64,000 nucleotides of DNA from Demequina sediminis (lineage in GTDB: Bacteria; Actinomycetota; Actinomycetes; Actinomycetales; Demequinaceae), in NCBI RefSeq assembly GCF_030296675.1, contig NZ_AP027736.1, positions 2,418,001 to 2,482,000 on the forward strand. The letters are read 5' to 3'. Positions 30,426 through 38,642 of this stretch are shown in pieces. A program made the translations under genes and the position numbers. The number at the start of each line of letters is the position of its first letter. Position 1 is the first letter of the stretch. Below the pieces are notes generated by a model, which saw nothing but the letters and a program-made list of their open reading frames with translations, was not told the DNA's origin and searched no databases.

Positions 30426-30444
30426 CAAGGCTTATGGGGGTGCC

Positions 30445-31448
30445 ATGGAGGCGGGGCGCGATGCCGAGACGCGCGCTGTTGCCGCGTTGCAGGAGTGCGG
30501 CTTCAGTGTTCGTGCGAGCTCGGGCACTGACCTGGTCGTCTCGACTCCTCGCGAGACCGTCGAGGTGACTGTCAAGGTCCGGCGGGCTGCGACGTACGAG
30601 TGGGAGGCGCGCCAGCTGCTTCGTGCGCATCCGGGCAACACCCTGCTCGTTGTCCCCCGTGCCGCGCGCTCCCTTCTTGCCGTCGCCGCCGACGACCCCC
30701 GCTTGAGCGTGCTCTCCCTGGACACCGCCGAGCTCCTCTGGCGCGGCGAGCCTTGCGCGTTCGGGCCGCGGGCGTCTGCCGACGATGCCGCGCGCGACGC
30801 TACCAGGCGAAGCCCTTGGGGGCGGTGGGGGTTGATGCGCGTCCTTGCTATCGCTGAACGCCCATGGAGTCAGGCCCAGCTCGCTCGGCAGGTCGGGGTG
30901 TCTCAACCGGCCATCTCTCAGAGCCTTCGTGCACTGGGCGACCTTGTCGAGCGAGGTGCGCACGGCTGGGCGGCGCGGGATCGCACGCAGATGTGGGACG
31001 CATTCCTGGACTCGTACCGCGGGCCCGGCGGTGTCACGTCGTGCTGGTACGGCCTCGACGGGGTAGTGGCTCAGGCGCGGACCGTGCTCACTGCCGCAGC
31101 TGACATGCACACACGTGCGCTGTCATCTGGCGATGCCGCAGCGGACGAGTTCGCGCCGTGGCGTATGCCGGGTCGAGGCGTCGTCTACGTGCAGCGGTCG
31201 ATAGACCTGCAACGGTATGGCCTGGCTGAGTCCGGGCCTGATGAGGCAACGATGTGCGTCACGGTTCCGGCGGATTGGACACTGTGGGCCACCGCGCGTA
31301 CGTGGGGGTGGGAGGACACGGTAGACCCTCTGTTGGTCGCTTGGGATGTACGGCGATCGGGGGCCCCGACGCGGCTGAGTCGGCAGTTCGTCTCAAATCC
31401 GCGGTACTCACGCGTCGCACCGATGGGGAGCGGTTGCGTCATGAGTGA
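30445..31448 (+). CDS. AbiEi-like antitoxin/winged-helix regulator (one frameshift)
   Basis: About 334 residues when one G is restored in the G5 run near 31360. The corrected C-terminus reads RRSGGPDAAESAV then TRRTDGERLRHE and stops at TGA 31446-31448. Without the correction the frame runs on into the next gene. The N-terminus resembles a nuclease-fold domain (TDLVVSTP, VEVTVKVRR). A winged helix follows (WSQAQLARQVGVSQPAISQSL, residues about 138-160). The middle block GDAAADEFAPWRMPGRGVVYV is typical of this antitoxin-like family. GTG 30412 is an alternative start. Confidence 0.65.
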
Positions 31449-32250
31449 CGCACTCCATCAGGGAGGCCGCGGCGGCATCCATCGCAGGGTGTCGATTGTC
31501 GCTGTCTCCCGTGCGGACGATGCGTCGTATCACTCGCTCGCTGATGTGTGCGAACTCACCGCTGAGTATGCAGACGTGCGAATCGTCGGCGGACAGATGG
31601 TGAGTCTCCTGACCCAAGCGTTCCCCGCAGACGGCGTTGTCCCGCGGCGCACCGCCGATACCGATGCGGCGATCTCGATGGAGATTGCGTCGAGCGGAGA
31701 CATCCATGAACGACTGATCGGGCACGGCTACGTTGCAGAGGTCGGCAACCGCTATGTGCGCGCGAACGCCGCTGGCCTCACGCTCGCGGTGGACTGGCTG
31801 GTACCGGCGACGGGGGCGGTCTTCTCGTCTCAGGTGGTGGGTGGCCGTGGCTTCGATGCAACTCCGGGCCTGGGACTCGCTCTCGCAGCCCCTCCGATCG
31901 TGATCACTGTTGAGGCTGCACTCACGGACGGCGCCGCCATGGCATTCGCTGCGCGTGTGCCGCCCGTCGAACACGCGGTCGTCCTGAAGACCTATGCGAC
32001 CCGTTCCCGTTCCGCGAGCAAGGATTACACCGATCTGTTCAATCTGCTCGCGATTGCACACGAGTATCGGGACCGGCAGGACGAGATCGGTGGCTGGCGG
32101 CTCAAGGCGGCCATCTCGGGCGCGCGGGGTGATGCGTCCGGAATCCTGCGCGACATCGCCGACTCGGCCCGAAGCAACCGCACGCTCGCCGAGGCCGACG
32201 TACCTCGACCGCGGCTGGTGGCCCTGATCCGCGAGTTGGTTGGTGCCTAG
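31441..32250 (+). CDS. AbiEii-like nucleotidyltransferase toxin
   Basis: 269 residues from ATG 31441, overlapping the corrected antitoxin gene by 8 bp (ATGAGTGA). DNA polymerase-beta-like nucleotidyltransferase signature: VRIVGGQMVSLL then RRTADTDAAI (the DxD metal motif). The later VLKTYATRSRSASKDYTDLFNLL matches the Lys/Asp motif of AbiEii toxins. Family members modify tRNA acceptor ends and block growth. Together with the preceding gene it forms a type IV toxin-antitoxin or phage-defence pair. Confidence 0.65.
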   Translation: MSDALHQGGRGGIHRRVSIVAVSRADDASYHSLADVCELTAEYADVRIVGGQMVSLLTQAFPADGVVPRRTADTDAAISMEIASSGDIHERLIGHGYVAEVGNRYVRANAAGLTLAVDWLVPATGAVFSSQVVGGRGFDATPGLGLALAAPPIVITVEAALTDGAAMAFAARVPPVEHAVVLKTYATRSRSASKDYTDLFNLLAIAHEYRDRQDEIGGWRLKAAISGARGDASGILRDIADSARSNRTLAEADVPRPRLVALIRELVGA

Positions 32251-32311
32251 CCGCGCCCCTGTCCGCACCCCGGCCCGAGCATCGTCCCCCTCCTCCCGAT
32301 AGGGTGGAACC

Positions 32312-32761
32312 GTGCCAGTCAACATCGAGGCGGTGGGCCGCGCGTACGGCCCGCACGAACCGTACGAGGTCACGCGGATCAAGATTCGCGAATTCGCCGA
32401 TGCCGTGGATGCGAGGTCCTTCGCGCACCTGAGCGAGGAGGCGGCTCGCGCGGAGGGCTACCCCGACGTGGTGGCCCCCACCACGTTCGCGGTCGTGATC
32501 GCGCAGCAGGCCGAGTTCCACGTGGTGGTCGACCCCGAGGTGGGCGTCGACTTCTCGCGCGTGGTGCACGCCGACGAGCGCTTCACGCACCACCGCCCGA
32601 TCATCGCGGGCGACCTCATCTCGAGCACGGTGCACATCGACTCGATCACGCAGCGCGGCGGCATCTCGATGGTGACCACGCGCACCGAGTTGGTCGACGC
32701 CGACGGCAAGCCCGTGTCCACCGTGGTGAGCACCCTCGCGGTGCGCGAGGAGGCCTCATGA
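32312..32761 (+). CDS. MaoC-like dehydratase, FAS1 N-terminal type (HadA-like)
   Basis: 149 residues, hot-dog fold. Starts at GTG 32312. Contains ARAEGYPDVVAPTTF and HHRPIIAGDLISSTV, as in HadA. It lacks the catalytic Asp/His and probably serves as the substrate-binding subunit of a heterodimer with the next protein. The stop overlaps the next start (ATGA). Confidence 0.9.
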   Translation: MPVNIEAVGRAYGPHEPYEVTRIKIREFADAVDARSFAHLSEEAARAEGYPDVVAPTTFAVVIAQQAEFHVVVDPEVGVDFSRVVHADERFTHHRPIIAGDLISSTVHIDSITQRGGISMVTTRTELVDADGKPVSTVVSTLAVREEAS

Positions 32762-33189
32762 GCGCCGAGAACCGTCCGAGCTTCGACGGCCTCGAGGTAG
32801 GTGAGGTGGTCGCGGAGCGCGAGATCGAGCTCACGCGCGACTCGCTCGTGCGGTACGCAGGGGCCTCGGGCGACTTCAACCCGATCCACTACAACGACGT
32901 GGTCGCGCAGCAGGTGGGGCTTCCCGGCGTCATCGCTCACGGCATGCTCACGCTGGGCCAGGCCGCGTCCGTGGTCGAGGAGTGGGCCGGGCCGGGCAAC
33001 GTCGCGGACCTGCAGGCGCGCTTCACGCGTCCCATTCCGGTGCCTAACCCCGGCGTGGCCGTCGTGACCGTCACCGCCAAGGTGGGCGCTCTCGACCCCG
33101 AGCGGCGCACCGCACGGATCGACGTGACCGTGGACTTCCAGGGGCAGAAGGTGTTGGGCAAGGCGCAGGCGCTGGTCCCCTGCGCGTAG
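32758..33189 (+). CDS. MaoC-like hydratase (HadB-like)
   Basis: 143 residues. The hydratase 2 motif GASGDFNPIHYND gives catalytic Asp39 and His44. Partner of the preceding subunit in (3R)-hydroxyacyl dehydration for fatty-acid elongation or a related acyl pathway. In mycobacteria the equivalent pair directly follows rpmG. Confidence 0.92.
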   Translation: MSAENRPSFDGLEVGEVVAEREIELTRDSLVRYAGASGDFNPIHYNDVVAQQVGLPGVIAHGMLTLGQAASVVEEWAGPGNVADLQARFTRPIPVPNPGVAVVTVTAKVGALDPERRTARIDVTVDFQGQKVLGKAQALVPCA

Positions 33190-33218
33190 GCGTGTCCGGG
33201 GTCCCGGTCGCGACGCGA

Positions 33219-33224
33219 TACGCT
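33219..33224 (+). promoter_or_regulatory. Candidate -10 for the NCS2 permease
   Basis: TACGCT within GATACGCTGG, about 94 bp before the ATG. No riboswitch-like fold was recognised in the leader. Confidence 0.35.
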
Positions 33225-33317
33225 GGCGCCGCATCCGCCCCCTCGCCGTGAGCCCCGACCGGCTGGTGGGCATCACCATTGGGAACTCAGCGCCCACGAA
33301 CTACTGAGGAGACACAC

Positions 33318-34769
33318 ATGTCCGCGCCTGCGCGCCCCGGCATCGTCGCCAAGCTCGACACCTATTTCGAGATCACCCAGCGTGGCTCGACCTTCGGCCA
33401 GGAGATCCGCGGCGGTCTCACCACCTTCTTCACCATGGCGTACATCGTGGTGCTGAACCCGCTGATCATCGGCACCGTCGCCGATGGCACGGGCGAGTAC
33501 CTGGGAGGCGGCGACGCCCCCAACCTCGCGATGATCGCCGCCGCGACCGCGCTCGTCGCGGGCCTGCTGTCGATCGCGATGGGGGTGTGGGCACGCTTCC
33601 CGCTCGCCCTCGCGGCCGGGCTCGGCCTCAACGCGTTCGTCGCATACGGCATCGCCGCGCGCGAGGGCATGACCTGGCCGCAGGCCATGGGCTTCGTGGT
33701 CATCGAGGGCGTCATCATCCTCGTGCTGGTGCTCACCAACTTCCGCAAGGCCGTGTTTGCCGCGGTGCCCACGTTCCTCAAGCAGGCCATCGCGGTCGGA
33801 ATCGGCCTGTTCCTCGCGTTCATTGGACTGTACGACGCTGGCATCGTGCGCGCGGGCGCCGGCACCCCGACCCAGTTCGGGTTGGGCGGCTACATCTCGA
33901 CGTGGCCCATGGTCGTATTCATCGTGGGCCTGTTCACGGCGATCATCCTCATGGTCCGCAAGGTGCGCGGCGCGCTACTCATCTCGATCGTGGTCGCCAC
34001 CGTGCTCGCGGTGCTCATCGAGGCCGCGCTGTCGCTCGGATCCGCGGTCGAGAACCCGTCGGGCTGGGCGCTCGTGGTGCCCGCGGTGCCCGACTCGGTC
34101 GCGTCCGTGCCCGACTTCTCGCTCGTGGGTCAGGTGGACCTCTTCGGCGGCTTCACGTCGCTGCCCGTGCTCACCGCGCTCCTGCTGGTCTTTTCGCTGC
34201 TCATCGCCGACTTCTTCGACACCATGGGCACCATGACCGCCGTGGGCGCCGAGGCCGGGCTCAACGACAAGGACGGCAACCCGCCGCGCTCGCAGCAGAT
34301 CCTGCTGGTGGACTCGATCGGTGCCGCCGCGGGTGGACTGGGATCGGTGTCCTCGAACACCACGTACATCGAGTCCGCGGCCGGCGTGGGTGACGGCGCG
34401 CGCACCGGCCTCGCCTCCGTGGTGACCGGCATCGCGTTCCTGCTGTCGACGTTCCTCACTCCGCTGTACGAGCTGGTGCCGTTCGAGGCCGCCACGCCCG
34501 TGCTCGTGGTCGTCGGCTTCCTCATGGTCTCGCAGGTCGCTGGGATCGACTGGAAGGACTACCGGATCGCGATCCCCGCGTTCCTCACGTTCATCCTCAT
34601 GCCGTTCGGCTACTCGATCTCCGTCGGAATCGGCGCGGGCTTCATCTCGTACGTGCTGCTCCAGGTGGCGACCGGCGCCGCGCGCAAGGTCCACCCGCTC
34701 ATGTGGGCGGCCTCGGGAGCGTTCGTGGTCTACTTCGCGCTGGGTCCCATCACCTCGCTGGTGGGCTGA
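33318..34769 (+). CDS. NCS2 purine/xanthine permease, AzgA type
   Basis: 483 residues, about 13-14 helices. AzgA-type features: QEIRGGLTTFFTMAYIVVLNP at the N-terminus, GLGLNAFVAYG, FFDTMGTMTAVGAEAGL and SSNTTYIESAAGVGDGARTGL. Probably a guanine/hypoxanthine/adenine-proton symporter. ATG at 33318 follows GAGGAG. Confidence 0.92.
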   Translation: MSAPARPGIVAKLDTYFEITQRGSTFGQEIRGGLTTFFTMAYIVVLNPLIIGTVADGTGEYLGGGDAPNLAMIAAATALVAGLLSIAMGVWARFPLALAAGLGLNAFVAYGIAAREGMTWPQAMGFVVIEGVIILVLVLTNFRKAVFAAVPTFLKQAIAVGIGLFLAFIGLYDAGIVRAGAGTPTQFGLGGYISTWPMVVFIVGLFTAIILMVRKVRGALLISIVVATVLAVLIEAALSLGSAVENPSGWALVVPAVPDSVASVPDFSLVGQVDLFGGFTSLPVLTALLLVFSLLIADFFDTMGTMTAVGAEAGLNDKDGNPPRSQQILLVDSIGAAAGGLGSVSSNTTYIESAAGVGDGARTGLASVVTGIAFLLSTFLTPLYELVPFEAATPVLVVVGFLMVSQVAGIDWKDYRIAIPAFLTFILMPFGYSISVGIGAGFISYVLLQVATGAARKVHPLMWAASGAFVVYFALGPITSLVG

Positions 34770-34790
34770 CCCAAGCAGGTGTGCGTGCCC

Positions 34791-34825
34791 GTGGGGCGGG
34801 TCGATCACGGATCGACCCGCCCCAC
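34791..34825. terminator. Strong bidirectional terminator between permease and LacI gene
   Basis: Perfect 16-bp stem GTGGGGCGGGTCGATC/GATCGACCCGCCCCAC with a 3-nt loop between convergent genes. Shares the TCGATC/GATCGA core with other hairpins here. Confidence 0.85.
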
Positions 34826-34873
34826 AGGCTCCGCGAGCCCGAATGGCGGACGATGCCGGGAACGGCCCGCGAT

Positions 34874-35949
34874 TCAGGTCGCCGAGGCGTGGGGCGGGCG
34901 CGCCGTGGTGTTGCCCAGGCGCAGCTCGAGCTCCATCACCACCGGCTCGGGGCTGTCGCCGGCGAGCAGCGCCTTGACCTCGGCCGCCATCGCGTGGCCC
35001 TTGGCCTCCGCGTCCTGCACCTGAGTCGTGAGCTCGAGCGGCGCGATCCAGGGCAGGTCGATTCCGTCGAAGCCGGTGATCGACAGGTGCTGAGGCACCG
35101 GGATGCCCAGCTCGCGCGCGGCAAGGATCGCTCCCCCGCCAGGAGATCCGACTGGCACACGAGCGCGGTGGGTCGCGGCTCCTGGGCAAGGGCGAGGTGG
35201 GCGGCGGCGAGGCCCTCGGCCGCGATCGACGCGCGCGCCTCGACCACCACGCACGGCTCGACCCCGGCATCGGCGAAGGCCTCGAGCCTGCGGTGCACCG
35301 GCGTCCATGCGGTCTCGGCGAGCGCGTCCTCGAGCGTGCGCACGCGCGTCTCCCCGTCGAGTCCCGCGGGGAGAGTGATGGTGCCGATCCGCTCGTGACC
35401 CAGGTCGACGAGGTGGCGGATGAGCGCCGCCGTCGCCGCGCGGTCGTCGATCTCGAGGATGCCGGCCCCCTGCGGGGCCTCGCCCTCCATCACCACCATC
35501 GGAAGCCCGCGGCGGCGCAGGATGTCGATCGCGGGCTCGCCGTCGTGATCGCGCACGCGCAGCAGCACCGCGGCGTCCATCGACGCGGTCTCGAGCAGGC
35601 TGCGTTCTCCCGGCTCGCCCGTCGGCGTGGGGATCAGCAGCACGCCGAGCCCCATCTGACCGAGGTCGCCCACCAGCGCGTCCATGATGCGCAGCATGAG
35701 GGGATCGCGGAGGGACAGCTGGAGGCGCTCGTGAATCACCACCCCCACCACTCCGGTGCGACCCGAGCGCAGCGCCTGCGCGTGGGGCGCGGGACCGCCG
35801 TAACCCAACTCCGCGGCCGCGCGTTCGACCTTGGCGCGCGTCTCGGCTGACAGCGGTCCGGCGCCCGAGTACGTGAGGGATACAGTGGAGAGCGACACTC
35901 CTGCGAGTGCGGCGACATCGGCCATCGTTGGTCGACGTGTGCGTGCCAC
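34874..35949 (-). CDS. LacI-family transcriptional regulator (one frameshift)
   Basis: About 358 residues. LacI helix-turn-helix MADVAALAGVSLSTVSLTYSG at the N-terminus, hinge AALRSGRTGVVGVV-like segment, then the periplasmic-binding-like sensor ending SITGFDGIDLPWIAPLELTT. GTG 35949 follows AGGGAGA. One base is missing in the C5 run (plus strand) at 35133-35137; restoring it joins SDLLAG to GAILAARELG. Diverges from an MFS gene, its probable target. Confidence 0.85.
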
Positions 35950-36119
35950 GTGGGTCTCCCTCGGCTCGTCGTCACCGCGCTCGGCGAAGCGAAGGCGATG
36001 CCCGGCGGCGGTGATGCGGTGTGGTGTGGTGCCCAGCGTAGCGCCGCGTACCTCGGCCATTGCCCGTCCGTCTCGCACCGCCCGCCCGACCTCGACCGTT
36101 CTCTCCCGCAAAGGTGATC

Positions 36120-37528
36120 GTGACCCACGTCATAGAGCCCCCGTACTCCGCCCCCGCATCGCCGCCGCACGTCGCGGCGTGCTCGCCCTCTTCTGGCTCA
36201 TGGGCGTGTTCATGGCGACGATGGTGGCCCGTTACCCGTCGATCACCGAGCTGCTCGATGTGACCTCCGGCGAACTCGCGCGGCTGCTCCTGTTCGGTGC
36301 GCTCGGCGCGCTGTGCGCGCTGCTCGTCACCGGATGGTCGGTGGCCAGGTTCGGCACGCGCGCGCTGCTGTGGTGGTCGTCGTTCGCGCACCTCGGGGCG
36401 TTCGTGCTGCTGGGGGCGTCCACCGCGCTCGGCTCGCAGGTGCTGTTCGCCGCGGCATCGTTCCTCGTGTCCGTCGCGTTCGCGTTCACGAACGTGTGTA
36501 TGAATGCCGAGGCGGCCGAGGTCGAGAGGGCCATGGATCGCGCGGTGCTGCCGCAGTTCCACGCCGCGTTCTCGGTGGGCATGGCGATGGGCCTCGCGCT
36601 CGGAGCGGGCGCGTCGCACGCCGGCGTGGCCCCGGTGTGGCACTTCGCGGCGGTCGCCGTGGTGCTCACCGCGGTGCGGCTCGCGGTGCTGCCCGCCGCG
36701 GTGCTGGATGGCGCCGCCCGTCCGGACGATGCCCGGCCCGGGTTCGGCGGTCCGTTCGCCGCCGCGCGCGACGAGTATCGCGAGCGGCGCGTGATCCTGC
36801 TCGGCCTCATCGTGTTCTCGGCGTCCACGATCGAGGGAGCGGCGGCCCAGTGGGCCGCGCTCGCGGTGGTCGAGGCCTTCGACCAGCCCGAGGCGGTCGG
36901 AGACCTCCTCTACTGGGTGTTCGTGGTGGCCATGGTGTCGGTGCGGTGGGCGGGTGCGCTCGTCATCGGCCGCCTCGGGCGCGTGGTGTCGCTGCGCGTG
37001 TCGGCGGTACTTGTCACGGCGGGCGTCACGATCTTCGCGTTCGCGCCGGCGCTGTGGCTCGTGCCGGTCGGCATGATCCTGTGGGGACTCGGCGCCGCGC
37101 TCGGCGTGCCGATCGGCTTCTCGGCGGCGTCCGACGAGCCCTCCCGTGCCGCGGCCCGCGTCGCCGCGGTGTCCTCGTTCTCGACCATCGCGGGACTCGT
37201 GATGCCTCAGGTGATCGGCCACCTGGGAGACGTGATCGAGCTGCGCAAGGCGCTCCTCGTGGTGGTCGCGGGGGCCGTGATGTCGTTTGTGCTCGCGCGC
37301 GCGGTGCGGCGCGAGGGTCCGCTGTTCAGGTCCCACCGGGTGCTCGCGCGCCGCGAGGCCGAGGAGGAGGCACGGGCGACAGGTCGCGCGGCGGGACACG
37401 TGTCGACCGCCGAGCGGGACGCCGCCGCGGCAATCCTCGCGGAAGGAGTCGAGCCGACCCAGGCGCTGCCCGAGCCTGCCGATGCCCCGACGGCGGGCGG
37501 CGATCGCCCCGATACCCTGAGGGCATGA
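36120..37528 (+). CDS. MFS transporter (probable 5' frameshift)
   Basis: About 470 residues, 12 helices (GVLALFWLMGVFMATMVARYPS; later SVGMAMGLALGAGASH), similar to YbjJ/FucP-like MFS proteins, with a hydrophilic C-terminal tail. The open frame has no good start before GTG 36179. Adding one C in the C5 run at 36138-36142 links it to GTG 36120 (MTHVIEPPVLRPRIAAAR), with an AAAGG ribosome site. Probably an exporter or solute carrier controlled by the divergent LacI protein. Confidence 0.78.
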
Positions 37529-38574
37529 ACCTCGCCTCGCTCACCACGCTGCGCGTGGGTGGTCCGGCGCGCGAGTTCCGCGAGGCGGCGACGGAGGCGG
37601 AGCTCATCGACGCGGTCCGGTCGGCTGACGCGGACGGCACGCCGCTGCTGGTGTTGGGCGGGGGGTCCAACGTGTTGGTCTCCGACGACGGCTTCGACGG
37701 CGTGGTCGTGCGCGACGCGCGCGCGGACGTCTCGCTCGTCAACGACGGCGCGTGCGGCGGCCTGTCCATCACCGCGACGGCGGGCACCCCGTGGGACGGA
37801 CTGGTCGCGCAGGCGGTCGCGTCGAAGTGGAGCGGCTTCGAGGCGCTCGCGGGCATCCCCGGCTCGACGGGCGCGACCCCCATTCAGAACGTGGGCGCCT
37901 ACGGAGCCGAGGTGTCCGACATCGTGTCGATCATCCGCACGTGGGACCGCGAGGACCGGCAGGTGCGCTCGCTGCCGCTCATCAAGGCGCAGTTCGGATA
38001 CCGCGACTCGATGCTCAAGCGCACCATGACCGACGGCCCGTGGGGCCCCACCCCGCGCTACGTGGTGCTCGACGTCACCTTCCACACGCGCATGGCAAGC
38101 CTGGGGGCGCCCGTCCGGTATCAGCAGCTCGCGACGGCCCTCGGGGTCGAACTGGGCACGCGCGTGCCCATCATCGACGTGCGCGAGGCCGTGCTCGCGC
38201 TGCGCGCGTCCAAGGGGATGGTGCTCGATGCCGCGGATCACGACACGTGGAGCGCGGGGTCCTTCTTCACCAACCCGGTGGTGGCGGACGATGCCCTGCC
38301 TGAGGATGCGCCCCGGTATCCGTCGGGACGGGAGGGCCTTGTGAAGACCTCCGCCGCGTGGCTCATCGAGCAGGCGGGATTCACGCGCGGCTTTGCGATC
38401 GCGCCGGGTGCACCCGCGTCGCTGTCGACCAAGCACACGCTCGCGCTCACCAACAGAGGCGGAGCGACCGCTGCCGACCTGGTCGCTCTCGCGCGCGCGG
38501 TGCGGGACGGGGTGCGCGAGCGATTCGGCATCACGCTCGTGCCCGAGCCCGTGGGCGTGGGCATCACCGTCTAG
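37525..38574 (+). CDS. murB: UDP-N-acetylenolpyruvoylglucosamine reductase
   Basis: 349 residues, second step of peptidoglycan precursor synthesis. FAD-binding LGGGSNVLVSDDGF at 45-58; GIPGSTGATPIQNVGAYG near 113; C-terminal KHTLALTNRGGATAADL. Type I MurB with YGYRDS-like FGYRDSMLK. The ATG overlaps the MFS stop (ATGA), so it may be read from the MFS transcript. Confidence 0.95.
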   Translation: MNLASLTTLRVGGPAREFREAATEAELIDAVRSADADGTPLLVLGGGSNVLVSDDGFDGVVVRDARADVSLVNDGACGGLSITATAGTPWDGLVAQAVASKWSGFEALAGIPGSTGATPIQNVGAYGAEVSDIVSIIRTWDREDRQVRSLPLIKAQFGYRDSMLKRTMTDGPWGPTPRYVVLDVTFHTRMASLGAPVRYQQLATALGVELGTRVPIIDVREAVLALRASKGMVLDAADHDTWSAGSFFTNPVVADDALPEDAPRYPSGREGLVKTSAAWLIEQAGFTRGFAIAPGAPASLSTKHTLALTNRGGATAADLVALARAVRDGVRERFGITLVPEPVGVGITV

Positions 38575-38577
38575 CCA

Positions 38578-38620
38578 GCCCGCGTGCCGGACCGATCCAT
38601 GATCGATCCGGCACGCGGGC
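38578..38620. terminator. Bidirectional terminator after murB
   Basis: Outer arms GCCCGCGTGCCGG/CCGGCACGCGGGC (13 bp) continue into an inner CGATC/GATCG stem with loop CAT. Between convergent murB and the ABC permease. Confidence 0.85.
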
Positions 38621-38642
38621 CGTGGCTACCCCGCGGCGGCCG

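Noticed and set aside
30412-32250. Single-chain antitoxin-toxin fusion
   Set aside because: One added G near 31360 gives a natural stop overlapping the second gene's ATG, matching both family layout and the error pattern in this window.
33190-33317. Purine riboswitch ahead of the NCS2 permease
   Set aside because: The leader is short, GC-rich and lacks the three-way junction consensus bases I would expect.
36313-38574. 753-residue protein covering the MFS gene and murB
   Set aside because: The first half is an out-of-frame reading of the MFS gene; only the part from ATG 37525 is real, encoding MurB.
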